Source: Telluribacter roseus
Lineage (GTDB): Bacteria > Bacteroidota > Bacteroidia > Cytophagales > Spirosomataceae
Length of the DNA stretch: 44,423 nt
Reading direction: 5' to 3'
NCBI RefSeq assembly: GCF_017355915.2
Contig: NZ_JAFEUV020000024.1
Span: 1 to 44,423, forward strand
Shown: positions 27,801 to 35,269 of the stretch, piece by piece
How the letters are laid out: each line of letters starts with the position of its first letter
Position numbering within the stretch: position 1 is the first letter of the stretch
Position numbers and translations under genes: made by a program
The notes under the pieces: model-generated
Told to the model about the DNA's origin: nothing
The model's input: only the letters and a program-made list of their open reading frames with translations
The model's database searches: none

Positions 27801-28109
27801 GTCGTCCGACTGGAGGGTTACATTAATGGTACTGCGATTGCCAATCTCAACATCCTGGCTCTGCATACCAACATAACTAATCACCAGTGTCTTACCACCG
27901 GTAGGTACTTTGAGGGTAAACTTACCATCTACATCGGTAGCTGTTCCCGTTGAGGTGCCCTTCACCACCACGCTCACTCCCGGCAGCCCTCCTCCGGTTT
28001 CATCGGTAACAGTACCGCTTACTGTACGATCCTGAGCTGTTCCGGATAGGATACTTCCTATCACAAAACAGATGATCATGAGTAGTCTTTGCAACATTCT
28101 ATTGCTCAT
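24837..28109 (-). CDS. SusC/RagA-family TonB-linked outer-membrane protein (pair 2, mannan locus)
   Basis: TonB-dependent importer of 1090 residues. Signal peptide (about 1-26, ending GTAQ), carboxypeptidase-regulatory-like domain (about 28-105, GTVTDETGGGLPGVSVVVKG), EQVVIVGYG, plug with IESIEVLKDASATAIYGSRG, and a barrel ending ARSFNFGVRATL. First gene of the mannan operon, divergent from the AraC-type regulator across a 277-bp AT-rich gap. In the family this protein moves oligosaccharides into the periplasm using TonB energy. The substrate is inferred from the operon. Confidence 0.95.
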   Translation of the reverse strand: MSNRMLQRLLMIICFVIGSILSGTAQDRTVSGTVTDETGGGLPGVSVVVKGTSTGTATDVDGKFTLKVPTGGKTLVISYVGMQSQDVEIGNRSTINVTLQSDDRMLEQVVIVGYGVQKKRDLTGSVSSVNTKEMLQANPVNISQGLQGRMAGVMVQKNDGAPGGGVNIQVRGSNSFSSNTQPLYVIDGIPFTSGGGASNSVVGASLDNTSQNSNPLNFLNPQDIESIEVLKDASATAIYGSRGANGVVLITTKKGSGEGRNIVEFTTNVGFSQVSKNIPLMSAHQYAMYMNEGVQNALYYEGRPYDRLPFPGMMMSDTTWVDPVTRTQISRIQNYYLPKPEDFLNGITNTLSGNIPVENFRGTNWQNQIFQVAPSQDYTLSFHGATKDGGYSVSGNYVNQQGIIVNSDFKRYSVRANVYRTFNKWLTLSTNNNLSRSENNSVPTSSGSGSGAGLQGILRTALAYLPTVPVFEPSRNMELNNELAWLMANPYFYTRNMKNQLFSNSIFSSNFAEIQILPNLKFRQNVGFNYSYNDRGMYFGRFLTEGREPRNGLAGKNTSNWFATTFESLFTYDKKFGDHEFVALAGATREQWVSNFLNTSASGFPDDLTKDFNFGRGNQSTYQIQNGQTAGGLMSFLGRANYNYKGKYLATISYRRDGTTAFAANNKWADFFSGALAYRISDEAFIKNLNFFDDLKLRVGYGQTGNQSIGPYQTLDQLQPLNGVVNGVLTPGLVEGYRPGNPNLFWETTNQFNGGIDAAFLNNRFNATLDLYAKKTVDLLTEEQTPPSSGFPVKYKNVGFVTNHGIEASITAHVLPSSSLLQWDLTANISSNRNRIGGLESDQYASNLYYNVREVFLRRNGQPIGVIYGYVTDGFYDNLAEVKADPSKAHLNEASQRELIGEVKYVNLDDDPTSINESDRTIIGNTNPDFLYGINNTFRYKKFTASFFLQGVQGNDILNANLFDMNTGDIRNALEESYTLRWTPENAANAKYPKAWRTERRDRRISDRDIEDGSYLRLKNISLGYTFNNPVKGLSSLYLYVNGNNLWTLTKYSWYDPDVNGLGSGGGRMGVDLNSYPNARSFNFGVRATL

Positions 28110-28267
28110 TTTTGGTTTATAATTTTTCTCACAAAATAATACACTTTAAAGACCGTCGATATAATACTATCTTATCATTTCTTTGAATTAAAAAATCATT
28201 TTCTGTAATTTAGCTGTACTACTACCTATACCACATATAACTTTTTAAATATTTATAGCACTATTTT

Positions 28268-28282
28268 TGCACATTTAGTGCA
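28268..28282. promoter_or_regulatory. candidate operator in the mannan locus control region
   Basis: Perfect inverted repeat TGCAC-ATTTA-GTGCA in the divergent SusC2/araC gap. It overlaps the end of a TATTTTTG box (28262-28269) on the plus strand. The minus strand of the gap holds only a near-match -7 word for SusC2, TTATTTTG around 28130, as expected if SusC2 needs an activator. Who binds is inference. Confidence 0.4.
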
Positions 28283-28340
28283 TTTATTATAGTATACTAA
28301 TGTTGACGGAAGTTTATATATGATAATACTTTTACGACAG

Positions 28341-28348
28341 TATATTTG
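28341..28348 (+). promoter_or_regulatory. candidate promoter of the AraC-type regulator
   Basis: TATATTTG is a perfect TAnnTTTG box 38 nt before the regulator start. No good -33 TTTG lies at the right distance. Confidence 0.5.
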
Positions 28349-28386
28349 TAACCAAACTGTACGATAAAGCAAACATTTCTACTACT

Positions 28387-29271
28387 ATGAGCGAAATCTA
28401 TAGTGAAATAACACCCTTGACCCAATATGACTGCTTTACGATCTTTGCCCGTAACAAGCGGCATTTCGACTTCCCGCTCCACTACCACGAAGAGTTTGAA
28501 CTGAATCTGATTGTGGGAGGAAAAGGGGTCAAGCGCATAGTAGGTGACCATACCGATACCATTGATGATCTGGAGCTGGTGCTGGTTGGAAGCAACCTGC
28601 CCCACGGCTGGTTTACGCACCAGTACCAGTGGCAGGAAGGAATGCCGGATATCTACGAGATCACGATCCAGTTTCACCGCGACCTGTTCGACGAGAAGTT
28701 CCTGCGCCGCAACCAGCTCTACTTCATCCGCTCGCTATTCGAGAAAGCGGCCCGGGGTATCTGCTTCTCCAAAGAAACGGTGGAGCGCATCATGCCCCGC
28801 CTGAAAGAGCTGACCGAAAAGAGCGGCTTTGACTCAGTACTGGAGCTCATGTCGATCCTGCACGACCTGTCGGTATCGCGCAACATGCGCATGCTCTCCA
28901 ATGCCACCTTTACGGACGACAGCTTCAACTACAACAGCCGGAGGATCGAGAAGGTATTCTCATACATGCGGGACCACTACGACAAGGAGATTACGCTGGA
29001 AGAGGTAGCCAAGCTGGCCGGTATGACTAAGGTTTCGTTCAGCCGGTTTATCAAGAAGCGCACCGGCAAAACTTTTATAGAAAGTCTGAACGAAATTCGT
29101 CTGGGACACGCCTCCCGCCTGCTCATTGATACCACCCACACCATTGCGGAAGTAGCCTACAAGTGCGGCTTCAACAATCTGTCGTACTTTAATCGCATTT
29201 TCAAGAATAAAAACGGTACTACCCCTAAGGAATTTCGGGATAACTACGCCGGTACCCGGACTTTTATATAG
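28387..29271 (+). CDS. AraC-family transcriptional regulator with N-terminal cupin sensor
   Basis: Cytoplasmic regulator of 294 residues. The N-terminal part (about 15-95) is an AraC-binding cupin (HFDFPLHYHEEFELNLIVGG); the C-terminal part (about 190-290) has two helix-turn-helix motifs, ITLEEVAKLAGMTKVSFSRF and IAEVAYKCGFNNLSYFNRIF, followed by GTTPKEFR. It is transcribed divergently from the mannan operon and probably controls it, sensing a sugar or sugar phosphate made by the pathway. Bacteroidota polysaccharide loci more often use SusR, hybrid two-component or sigma/anti-sigma control, but AraC types are known. Confidence 0.92.
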   Translation: MSEIYSEITPLTQYDCFTIFARNKRHFDFPLHYHEEFELNLIVGGKGVKRIVGDHTDTIDDLELVLVGSNLPHGWFTHQYQWQEGMPDIYEITIQFHRDLFDEKFLRRNQLYFIRSLFEKAARGICFSKETVERIMPRLKELTEKSGFDSVLELMSILHDLSVSRNMRMLSNATFTDDSFNYNSRRIEKVFSYMRDHYDKEITLEEVAKLAGMTKVSFSRFIKKRTGKTFIESLNEIRLGHASRLLIDTTHTIAEVAYKCGFNNLSYFNRIFKNKNGTTPKEFRDNYAGTRTFI

Positions 29272-29383
29272 CGGCAGAAGATCCGCTGGTATTTCTGATA
29301 TTCTCCCCTCACTCTACACGCGCAGAATCTACTCTGTAACACCTCCCTTCCTCATTCCTGACTACACGATGACCCACAAAAAG

Positions 29384-29408
29384 AGCAGCCGGAACGGGTC
29401 CGGCTGCT
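29384..29408 (-). terminator. intrinsic terminator of ilvE
   Basis: A 10-bp stem (AGCAGCCGGA, 29384-29393, with 29399-29408), 5-nt loop and CTTTTTG on the minus strand, about 40 nt past the ilvE stop. On the plus strand it also lies downstream of the AraC gene but without a T run. Confidence 0.8.
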
Positions 29409-29449
29409 GTAACTAACGCTTACTGATCTGGACTATTACATCCGGTTAC

Positions 29450-30517
29450 TTATATTTTTTGAGTCCAGCCAAATACATCCTCAATCTTACCGGTACGGAT
29501 GTCGGTCAGGTACTCTTTTACTTTTGCAACGAAGGAATCTTCTTTGATGGCAGGTAGCTCATAGTTGGTACCTTCGTAACCGATCACGGCGAAAGGCGAT
29601 ACCACTACGGCCGTACCAGCACCGAAAGCCGCTTCCAGACGACCTTCCTTAATGGCATCGATGACCTCTTTGATCGCTACCCGGCGCTCCTCCACGGGTA
29701 CTCCCCAGTGCTGAGCGATCTCGACGATGCTCCGGCGGGTAATACCATCCAGGATAGTATCTGACACGGCTGGAGTTATCAGTTTGCCATCAATTACAAA
29801 CATTACGTTCATGGTACCCGACTCCTCTATGTAGGCATGGTCACGGGCATCCGTCCAGATCAGCTGGTCGTAGCCCTGCTGCTGGGCCAGGCGTGTAGGG
29901 TACAGCGAAGCCGCGTAGTTACCGGCACATTTGGCGGCACCTACTCCACCTTCGGCAGCGCGGATATAAGAGGTCTCTACCTTTACCTTGGGAGGATTAG
30001 CGTAGTAGTTACCTACCGGACCGGTAAAGATGATAAAGATATAGGTATCCGAAGGACGTACGCCCAGGTAGGCATCCGACGCAAACATGTACGGACGGAT
30101 GTACAGCGAGCTACCTGGCTGCGAAGGTACCCAGCCAGCATCCAGGCGCAGCAGCTCGTTGAGGCCACCCATAAATACTTCTTCGGGTACCGTAGGCATG
30201 CACATACGCTCAGCCGAACGGTTGAAGCGGGCCCAGTTGTCGCGGGCACGGAACGTCAGTACTTCACCGGCTTCGTTCTTATAAGCCTTCATTCCCTCGA
30301 AGATCGCCTGACCATAGTGCAGAGCGGCCGTAGCCGGGCTCAGCGCCATGTCGGCGTAAGGAATGATGCGGAGGTTCTGCCACTGCCCGTCGCGGTACTC
30401 CGCCACGAACATGTGGTCTGAAATATTACGACCAAACACCAGGTTGGTGAAGTCTATTTCGCTCAGGCGCGGACTCGTCGTCTGCTGGATTTCGATGGGC
30501 AATGTATCGGCTGTCAT
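29450..30517 (-). CDS. ilvE: branched-chain amino acid aminotransferase
   Basis: PLP enzyme of fold type IV, 355 residues, transferring the amino group between glutamate and the keto acids of leucine, isoleucine and valine. The PLP lysine is K196 in GGVGAAKCAGNYAASL. Other family motifs: LHYGQAIFEGMKAYK, RPYMFASDAYLGV, YIEESGTMNVMFV, DGITRRSIVEIA and AAFGAGTAVVVSP. Length fits the eukaryote-like/large bacterial BCAT subgroup. It stands alone with its own terminator; a near-match -7 word (TAAATTGC on the minus strand, close to 30580) may be its promoter. Confidence 0.96.
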   Translation of the reverse strand: MTADTLPIEIQQTTSPRLSEIDFTNLVFGRNISDHMFVAEYRDGQWQNLRIIPYADMALSPATAALHYGQAIFEGMKAYKNEAGEVLTFRARDNWARFNRSAERMCMPTVPEEVFMGGLNELLRLDAGWVPSQPGSSLYIRPYMFASDAYLGVRPSDTYIFIIFTGPVGNYYANPPKVKVETSYIRAAEGGVGAAKCAGNYAASLYPTRLAQQQGYDQLIWTDARDHAYIEESGTMNVMFVIDGKLITPAVSDTILDGITRRSIVEIAQHWGVPVEERRVAIKEVIDAIKEGRLEAAFGAGTAVVVSPFAVIGYEGTNYELPAIKEDSFVAKVKEYLTDIRTGKIEDVFGWTQKI

Positions 30518-30857
30518 AAGGCTTAGTATGATTTCTGAACTAACTAGTAACGAATGTATGTCGATGAAGTGTAGTGCCGCAATTTAGTTAATTTTTATTA
30601 ATTGAATAAAAGTATTTAGTGTAACAATTATCCAAATGGCTTGTTTGCCTATGCTGCCGGTTATAAGCAGCATCTGCAGACGCTGCTTTCGAGTCAACTC
30701 TTTCCTGGTCTGTCACTTTCGCTACGTCGCCGATACCTGCGCCGCTGCTCATCCCTCTTTGACACTGCGTCTACCACTAGATAATATTTTTTGAGTATTT
30801 GAAGGAATTATATAACATTTATAGTACTTACACCGATTTCCCACACTATACATCACC
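30518..30857. other. intergenic region between ilvE and the CotH gene
   Basis: 340 nt between divergent genes. It holds a small hairpin (AGCAGC/GCTGCT, about 30667-30689) in a GC-richer patch (about 30650-30770) inside otherwise AT-rich DNA. The patch carries stop codons in all plausible frames and matches nothing I recognise. A TTTG near 30800 upstream of the CotH gene is a weak -33 candidate without a good -7 box. Confidence 0.4.
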
Positions 30858-32651
30858 ATGAAGATACCACTACTACTGGCATCTGCTGTCCTCCTGTACG
30901 CAGAGGTACAAGCACAGCAACTTCCCACCTCATCCAACCTTCCCATTGTAGTAATCAAGACCAGCGGTCAGACGATTGTAGATGATCCCAAGATCACGGC
31001 TGATATGGGGATTATTTACAATGGCAGTGGCGTTCGGAACAATCTGTCGGACCCTTTTAATCATTACAACGGCAAGATCGGTATCGAACTCCGGGGCAAC
31101 TCCTCACAACTGGTCAATCAGGAAAAAAAGGCTTATGGCTTCGAAACACGCAATGCGGATGGCTCCAACCTGAACGTATCCCTGCTGGGGATGCCTTCCG
31201 AAAATGACTGGATCCTCTTTGGCGCGTTCGACGACGAAACCTACATGCGTGATGCTCTGACGCATACCCTGTTCAGAAACATGGGCCACTACTCCTCCCG
31301 TATTGCTTTTGTGGAACTATACCTCACCTCCGACAATACCGTCGACTCGTACAGCGAGTACCGGGGGATCTATATTCTGATGGAGAAGATCAAAAGGGAT
31401 GCCAACCGGGTCAACATCTCAAACCTTGAGTACAAGGATAGTACAGGCAACGCCCTAACGGGTGGCTATATCGTAAAAATTGATCATCACGTAGGCAATC
31501 CCGGCCCGTACTGGGATTCGCAGTTTCCGAACGAGTGCGGCGACTTCCGAACCGACTTTGAACTTCACTTCCCTGAGGACGAGGCCATCCATCCGGCCCA
31601 CCTTACCTATATCCGGGACTACCTCCATCAGTTCGAGACGGCCCTGCACGGAGAAGCCTTCAAGGATCCGGTCAACGGGTATCGAAAATACATCAACGTG
31701 TCTACCTTTATTGATTACTTTTTGCTTTCGGAGGTAGTCCGATCTGCCGATGCGTATAGTCATAGTACGTTCATGTATAAGCAGCGGGACAGCCGGGGTG
31801 GCAAACTATCCATGGGTCCGATGTGGGACTACAACGCTTCAATGGGAAATACCCCCTGGAACTTCTGCGACGCCAACGATACCGAAGGCTGGCAGTACCA
31901 GAGCCAGCGCCTGTGCCGTACCGACCGCAAGCAGCCATTCTGGTGGAAGCGGTTCATGGATGATCCGGCCTTCGTGGCGGAGCTGCAGGCCCGCTGGCAG
32001 AGCCTGCGTAGTGGAGTACTCCAGACAGCCACCATCAACGGCATCATTGACCAGTTTATCGCTACGGTGTCCGAAGCCCAACCCCGCGACTACCAACGCT
32101 GGAACGTAACGGGCGAGCGCGGTAACTTCCCAACCGAAATTGCCTACCTGAAAAGCTGGCTGAACCAGCGCCTCACGTGGATGGACCAGCACGTACCCAA
32201 CCTGGGCAACTACGTACGTTTTAGCGGTGGCGTTACTCCTACCATTACCTGCGAGCAGCCGGCTCAGCTCCTTACGTACTCCGGCCAGCACCTTGAGTAC
32301 CAGTGGAAGCTCAACAACACGCCCATTGCTAACGCTACCCAAAGTACCTATACGGCCACCCAGCCCGGTACCTATACCGTAGCCGTAACCCTAGCCGGCA
32401 ACTGCTATACCGAGCCGCTCTCCACTCCCTCCATCAGCCGGATTGTGAGAAGCATCCAGAACGGCAACTGGCAGTCCGGCACGACCTGGGCCTGCGGTAC
32501 TATACCTACTTCGCTGGATGAAGTGACCATCCAGTCGGGGCACATAGTACAACTGGATAACACCGGTAGTGCATTCAGCCTCAAGCTAGAAGAGAGCGCT
32601 CGCATTGTACTGGAGAATAGTGGGACTATTGGTTTGTCTTCTAATCAGTAA
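30858..32651 (+). CDS. secreted CotH-kinase-family protein with C-terminal Ig-like and G8-like regions
   Basis: Exported protein of 597 residues (signal peptide about 1-20, ending VQAQ). The CotH domain (about 30-455) shows KIGIELRGNSSQ, KKAYGFETR, YRGIYILMEKIKRD, GGYIVKIDH and the catalytic-site-like MGPMWDYNASMGN. CotH proteins are atypical protein kinases in Bacillus spores; roles in Bacteroidota are unclear. A PKD/Ig-like stretch (about 465-535, LEYQWKLNNTPIANATQSTY) and a region SIQNGNWQSGTTWACGTIPT (about 540-597) follow. The C terminus ends abruptly after the last beta-rich repeat and no standard type IX sorting domain is visible, so the end could be truncated. Terminator follows. Confidence 0.88.
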   Translation: MKIPLLLASAVLLYAEVQAQQLPTSSNLPIVVIKTSGQTIVDDPKITADMGIIYNGSGVRNNLSDPFNHYNGKIGIELRGNSSQLVNQEKKAYGFETRNADGSNLNVSLLGMPSENDWILFGAFDDETYMRDALTHTLFRNMGHYSSRIAFVELYLTSDNTVDSYSEYRGIYILMEKIKRDANRVNISNLEYKDSTGNALTGGYIVKIDHHVGNPGPYWDSQFPNECGDFRTDFELHFPEDEAIHPAHLTYIRDYLHQFETALHGEAFKDPVNGYRKYINVSTFIDYFLLSEVVRSADAYSHSTFMYKQRDSRGGKLSMGPMWDYNASMGNTPWNFCDANDTEGWQYQSQRLCRTDRKQPFWWKRFMDDPAFVAELQARWQSLRSGVLQTATINGIIDQFIATVSEAQPRDYQRWNVTGERGNFPTEIAYLKSWLNQRLTWMDQHVPNLGNYVRFSGGVTPTITCEQPAQLLTYSGQHLEYQWKLNNTPIANATQSTYTATQPGTYTVAVTLAGNCYTEPLSTPSISRIVRSIQNGNWQSGTTWACGTIPTSLDEVTIQSGHIVQLDNTGSAFSLKLEESARIVLENSGTIGLSSNQ

Positions 32652-32708
32652 GTACACACAGGTATTCAGGCACTTGCCATTCCCGTACCTGACTATTGTA
32701 GTGAACTC

Positions 32709-32716
32709 TACTTTTT
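32709..32716 (+). promoter_or_regulatory. possible promoter upstream of the terminator before the sigma gene
   Basis: TACTTTTT is one mismatch from TAnnTTTG. No better -7 box lies between the terminator (ends 32762) and the sigma start (32796). If used, the sigma mRNA would carry the terminator in its leader. Confidence 0.25.
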
Positions 32717-32728
32717 TATTTCTAAATT

Positions 32729-32762
32729 AAAATCTCCCGGGCAACCCCCGGGAGATTTTTTG
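32729..32762 (+). terminator. strong intrinsic terminator between CotH and sigma genes
   Basis: A 13-bp stem (AAAATCTCCCGGG, 32729-32741, with 32747-32759), 5-nt loop and a T-run to about 32761. It ends the CotH transcript and lies only 34 nt before the sigma-factor ATG. Confidence 0.88.
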
Positions 32763-32795
32763 CATTTCTATCATCAAAGACCAAACCAGCGCAGC

Positions 32796-33347
32796 ATGTT
32801 ACAGGAGATTGTCCGGCAGTGCCAACGGGAAAACCCCTTCGCCCAAAGGCGTCTGTACGACCATTTTGCCAATCGCCTGTACCGCCTTTGCCGTCGCTAC
32901 GTCAAGAACCCGCTCGAAACGGAAGAGGTACTGATGAATGCGTTCCTGAAAATATTCCGATCAGTCGGGGGCTTTGAGTACCGCAGCGATGATGAACTGG
33001 AAGTATGGATGAAGCGCATCGCCGTGAACGAATGCCTCATGCACCTGCGCCGGACCAAAACAACCGAGTGGCTTTGGGATGATACGCCCGCGGAGGAGGT
33101 ACCCTACTCGACCGGATCGAGCGCCGAAGCCGATCTGCACGCCGAAGGCATCCACGAGCTGATCCTGAGCCTGCCGGATGGGTACCGGACGGTGTTCTGC
33201 CTATACGCCCTCGAAGGGTACTCGCACAGGGAGATAGGTACCCTGCTGAACATTAGTGAGAATACCTCCAAGTCACAACTGAGCAAAGCGCGGGCGGCCC
33301 TGCAGGCGCTGCTCTCCAAAAACGGATACACTTATGAAAGAAGATAA
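32796..33347 (+). CDS. ECF-type RNA polymerase sigma factor
   Basis: Sigma-70-family factor of 183 residues. Region 2 covers about residues 8-80 (RRLYDHFANRLYRLCRRYVK, ETEEVLMNAFLKIFRSV) and region 4 about 120-175 (LILSLPDGYRTVFCLYALEGYSHREIGTLLNISENTSKSQLSKARAAL). The start is placed at ATG 32796; the longer reading from 32760 begins with TTG inside the terminator T-run. The next gene overlaps by 14 nt and encodes a one-helix membrane protein, so this is a sigma/anti-sigma pair. Target promoters are unknown; no SusC with a signalling domain is nearby. Confidence 0.92.
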   Translation: MLQEIVRQCQRENPFAQRRLYDHFANRLYRLCRRYVKNPLETEEVLMNAFLKIFRSVGGFEYRSDDELEVWMKRIAVNECLMHLRRTKTTEWLWDDTPAEEVPYSTGSSAEADLHAEGIHELILSLPDGYRTVFCLYALEGYSHREIGTLLNISENTSKSQLSKARAALQALLSKNGYTYERR

Positions 33348-34026
33348 TATAGACGACCTGTTCAGGTCCAACGCGGAGTACCTGGCCGACCAGCCCCACC
33401 GCGACTTCAACGCGGACCTTTTCTGGCAGCAACTCCAGCCCGAACTACCCAAGACAACTACCCGGCCCAAACGCGTAGCCTGGTGGTACTGGGCCACCGC
33501 CGCCGCGGTACTATTGGCGGTCGGAATCAGTATCGACTGGTGGAAGGAGCCGGCAACGCTCCGGAAAAATGCAGGTACCATAGTGCAACAAGTACCCGCG
33601 CAGCAACAGACTGCACCAGGTACTGAGGTACCTTCCCATGTGGAAGCACCTGCTACCGGGGCTCCTTCGGAACGAATGGTCACTCAGGTACAGCCGGAGA
33701 AGTCAAAGAAAGTACCAGGAGCGGAATCTTTGACTACTCCCTCTGCTCCCGCTCAGGAGTACAGACCGGAGCCACCGCTGATAGCCGCTACCAGCTCCCC
33801 TGCTACAGAGGTACCAGATAGCCGGGAATCCGACTCACTTCTAAACCCTGTTACGGCGGCTCCGAAGCCTGCCTACCGCATCGTACACCGGAACGAGCTG
33901 ATGCAACAGGAGAAGCACGAAAGTAAAGCCCGTACACAGGTGGTACTTAGGGTGGGTCTGCCTGCCGCCGCCGAATCAGACCTACCCTCCTCCCGTAAAC
34001 CCATAGCCATACCCCTTTTTAATTAA
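33334..34026 (+). CDS. probable anti-sigma factor, single-pass membrane protein
   Basis: A 230-residue protein of no firm family. A short acidic/charged cytoplasmic part (1-46: DDLFRSNAEYLADQPHRDFNADLFWQQL) is followed by one transmembrane helix (about 50-68, WWYWATAAAVLLAVGISIDW) and a periplasmic, Pro/Thr/Ala/Glu-rich low-complexity stretch (about 75-180), ending PIAIPLFN. It overlaps the sigma gene by 14 nt. This layout is that of anti-sigma factors paired with ECF sigma factors; the N-terminal segment would bind the sigma factor. It lacks a recognisable zinc-binding anti-sigma motif (HxxxCxxC). Confidence 0.65.
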   Translation: MKEDNIDDLFRSNAEYLADQPHRDFNADLFWQQLQPELPKTTTRPKRVAWWYWATAAAVLLAVGISIDWWKEPATLRKNAGTIVQQVPAQQQTAPGTEVPSHVEAPATGAPSERMVTQVQPEKSKKVPGAESLTTPSAPAQEYRPEPPLIAATSSPATEVPDSRESDSLLNPVTAAPKPAYRIVHRNELMQQEKHESKARTQVVLRVGLPAAAESDLPSSRKPIAIPLFN

Positions 34027-34066
34027 GTCAGCCTTACCTACTCACTTTTTTCTAACACCTATTTCC

Positions 34067-35164
34067 ATGCAAAAACTGATCATCTGGGTCACTCTCCTGC
34101 TGGGGAGTGCCACCACTCCCCTATTGGCTCAACTTGGCAATGTCAACTACGCCTTTGACTCCCGGCTGGATGCGCACGCCTTCCGCGATGAGTACCCTGA
34201 CTTTCTCCAGACGGCTTCTTTTGAAGTACAACTCTCCAAGGGCAACCGACTACTCCTGATGAGCCAGAAGTACTCCGGTACGCGGCTGGTACAGCGTCCC
34301 GACTCGCTGGTGCGCCAGTTCTGGAACGAGTACGGCCGCTTCATCGAACAAATGCCGGACCATACGGAAGGTACTTCGGTACATTATGTACTGGAAGAAA
34401 ACCAGGCCCCGCAACTCCGGTGGAAGCGGTACCCCCAGCCTGCGTCAGAGTTTTCGGTCATGAATAACGAACTGGTACAGGTAAAGTCGGTGCAGGATAC
34501 GCTGCATATAAGTGTCAGGAAAGCCGATAACCGGCAGGCGGAGCTGTACCTGCTGGTCAATGACCTGCGAAGTATACCGCTGCTCCAGGATGAGATCCGG
34601 GAGAAAACCACCTACCTCATCCAGAGCCTGGAAAAGAAAACGGACCCGAAGGTACTCGAACGCTCACCCGAAGTATACGGCCGGTACCTGGGCGACCGCC
34701 AAGTACAAGTAGCCAACTTCGGTTCGGATATGCTCATTATCTCGCCCAGTGCCAGCCTGGGGTACATCCGAGGCAACTGGATGACGTCGCTTAATGCCGA
34801 AACCACACTGTTTATGGAGAAGTCGCCGCTGAAACCGCGCATCGGGTACCAGCAGCAGTACTTCTTTAACCGCAGCCCCGAGGGCCAGACGCGCATCTAC
34901 CAGAATGGCTTTGTGATGGCCGGACTTTCCTTCTTTCAAAAAACCAAAGGGGGAGTGCGAATTGGGAATAAGGAAGTAAAGCAGACCGGACAGCTGATGG
35001 TAGGGTACCTGGTTCACCGTACAGGCAACTACTACGAGCCTAACACCTGGAAGATTTCGGGAGGCCTTAATCTCACCCCCACCTTAAGGATAGAGCCCGA
35101 AGTGTACTTCAATGGTACCTTCAAAAACCTGAGCCCCGGCCTGAGGTTTACGATTGGGTTTTAA
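34067..35164 (+). CDS. uncharacterised exported beta-rich (probably outer-membrane) protein
   Basis: A 365-residue protein with a signal peptide (about 1-22, ending LLAQ). The middle part (about 30-215) is mixed charged sequence. From about residue 215 alternating short strands appear (SASLGYIRGNWMTSLNAETTL, PRIGYQQQYFFNR, GFVMAGLSFFQ) and the chain ends in aromatic-terminated LSPGLRFTIGF, a beta-signal typical of outer-membrane barrels. I do not recognise the family. It follows the sigma/anti-sigma pair by 40 nt and probably belongs to the same operon, so it may be a target or sensor of that system. Confidence 0.6.
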   Translation: MQKLIIWVTLLLGSATTPLLAQLGNVNYAFDSRLDAHAFRDEYPDFLQTASFEVQLSKGNRLLLMSQKYSGTRLVQRPDSLVRQFWNEYGRFIEQMPDHTEGTSVHYVLEENQAPQLRWKRYPQPASEFSVMNNELVQVKSVQDTLHISVRKADNRQAELYLLVNDLRSIPLLQDEIREKTTYLIQSLEKKTDPKVLERSPEVYGRYLGDRQVQVANFGSDMLIISPSASLGYIRGNWMTSLNAETTLFMEKSPLKPRIGYQQQYFFNRSPEGQTRIYQNGFVMAGLSFFQKTKGGVRIGNKEVKQTGQLMVGYLVHRTGNYYEPNTWKISGGLNLTPTLRIEPEVYFNGTFKNLSPGLRFTIGF

Positions 35165-35169
35165 CCTGC

Positions 35170-35269
35170 ACCCGTGCCACGGTTTTGAACCGTGGCACGG
35201 GTAAGTATTTTGATCAAATCTGACTGACTGTCTGTACCCGTGGCACGGTTTCAAACTGTGCCACGGGTA
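35170..35269. repeat. pair of REP-like palindromes
   Basis: Two palindromes share the core CCCGTGGCACGG. The first (35170-35202) is perfect: 15-bp arms around a 3-nt loop. The second (35235-35269) has 17-bp arms with one G-U pair around a single base. They are 32 nt apart and lie in the gap after the beta-rich protein gene. The form is that of repetitive extragenic palindromes. They could also act as a 3'-end hairpin of the upstream operon. The rest of the 35165-35457 gap is AT-rich with no recognised promoter. Confidence 0.7.

Noticed and set aside
29837-30421. 194-codon open frame opposite ilvE
   Set aside because: Shadow of ilvE, no recognisable domain.
32760-32795. Longer sigma factor starting at TTG 32760
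   Set aside because: That start lies in the terminator T-run; the ATG at 32796 fits the domain start.
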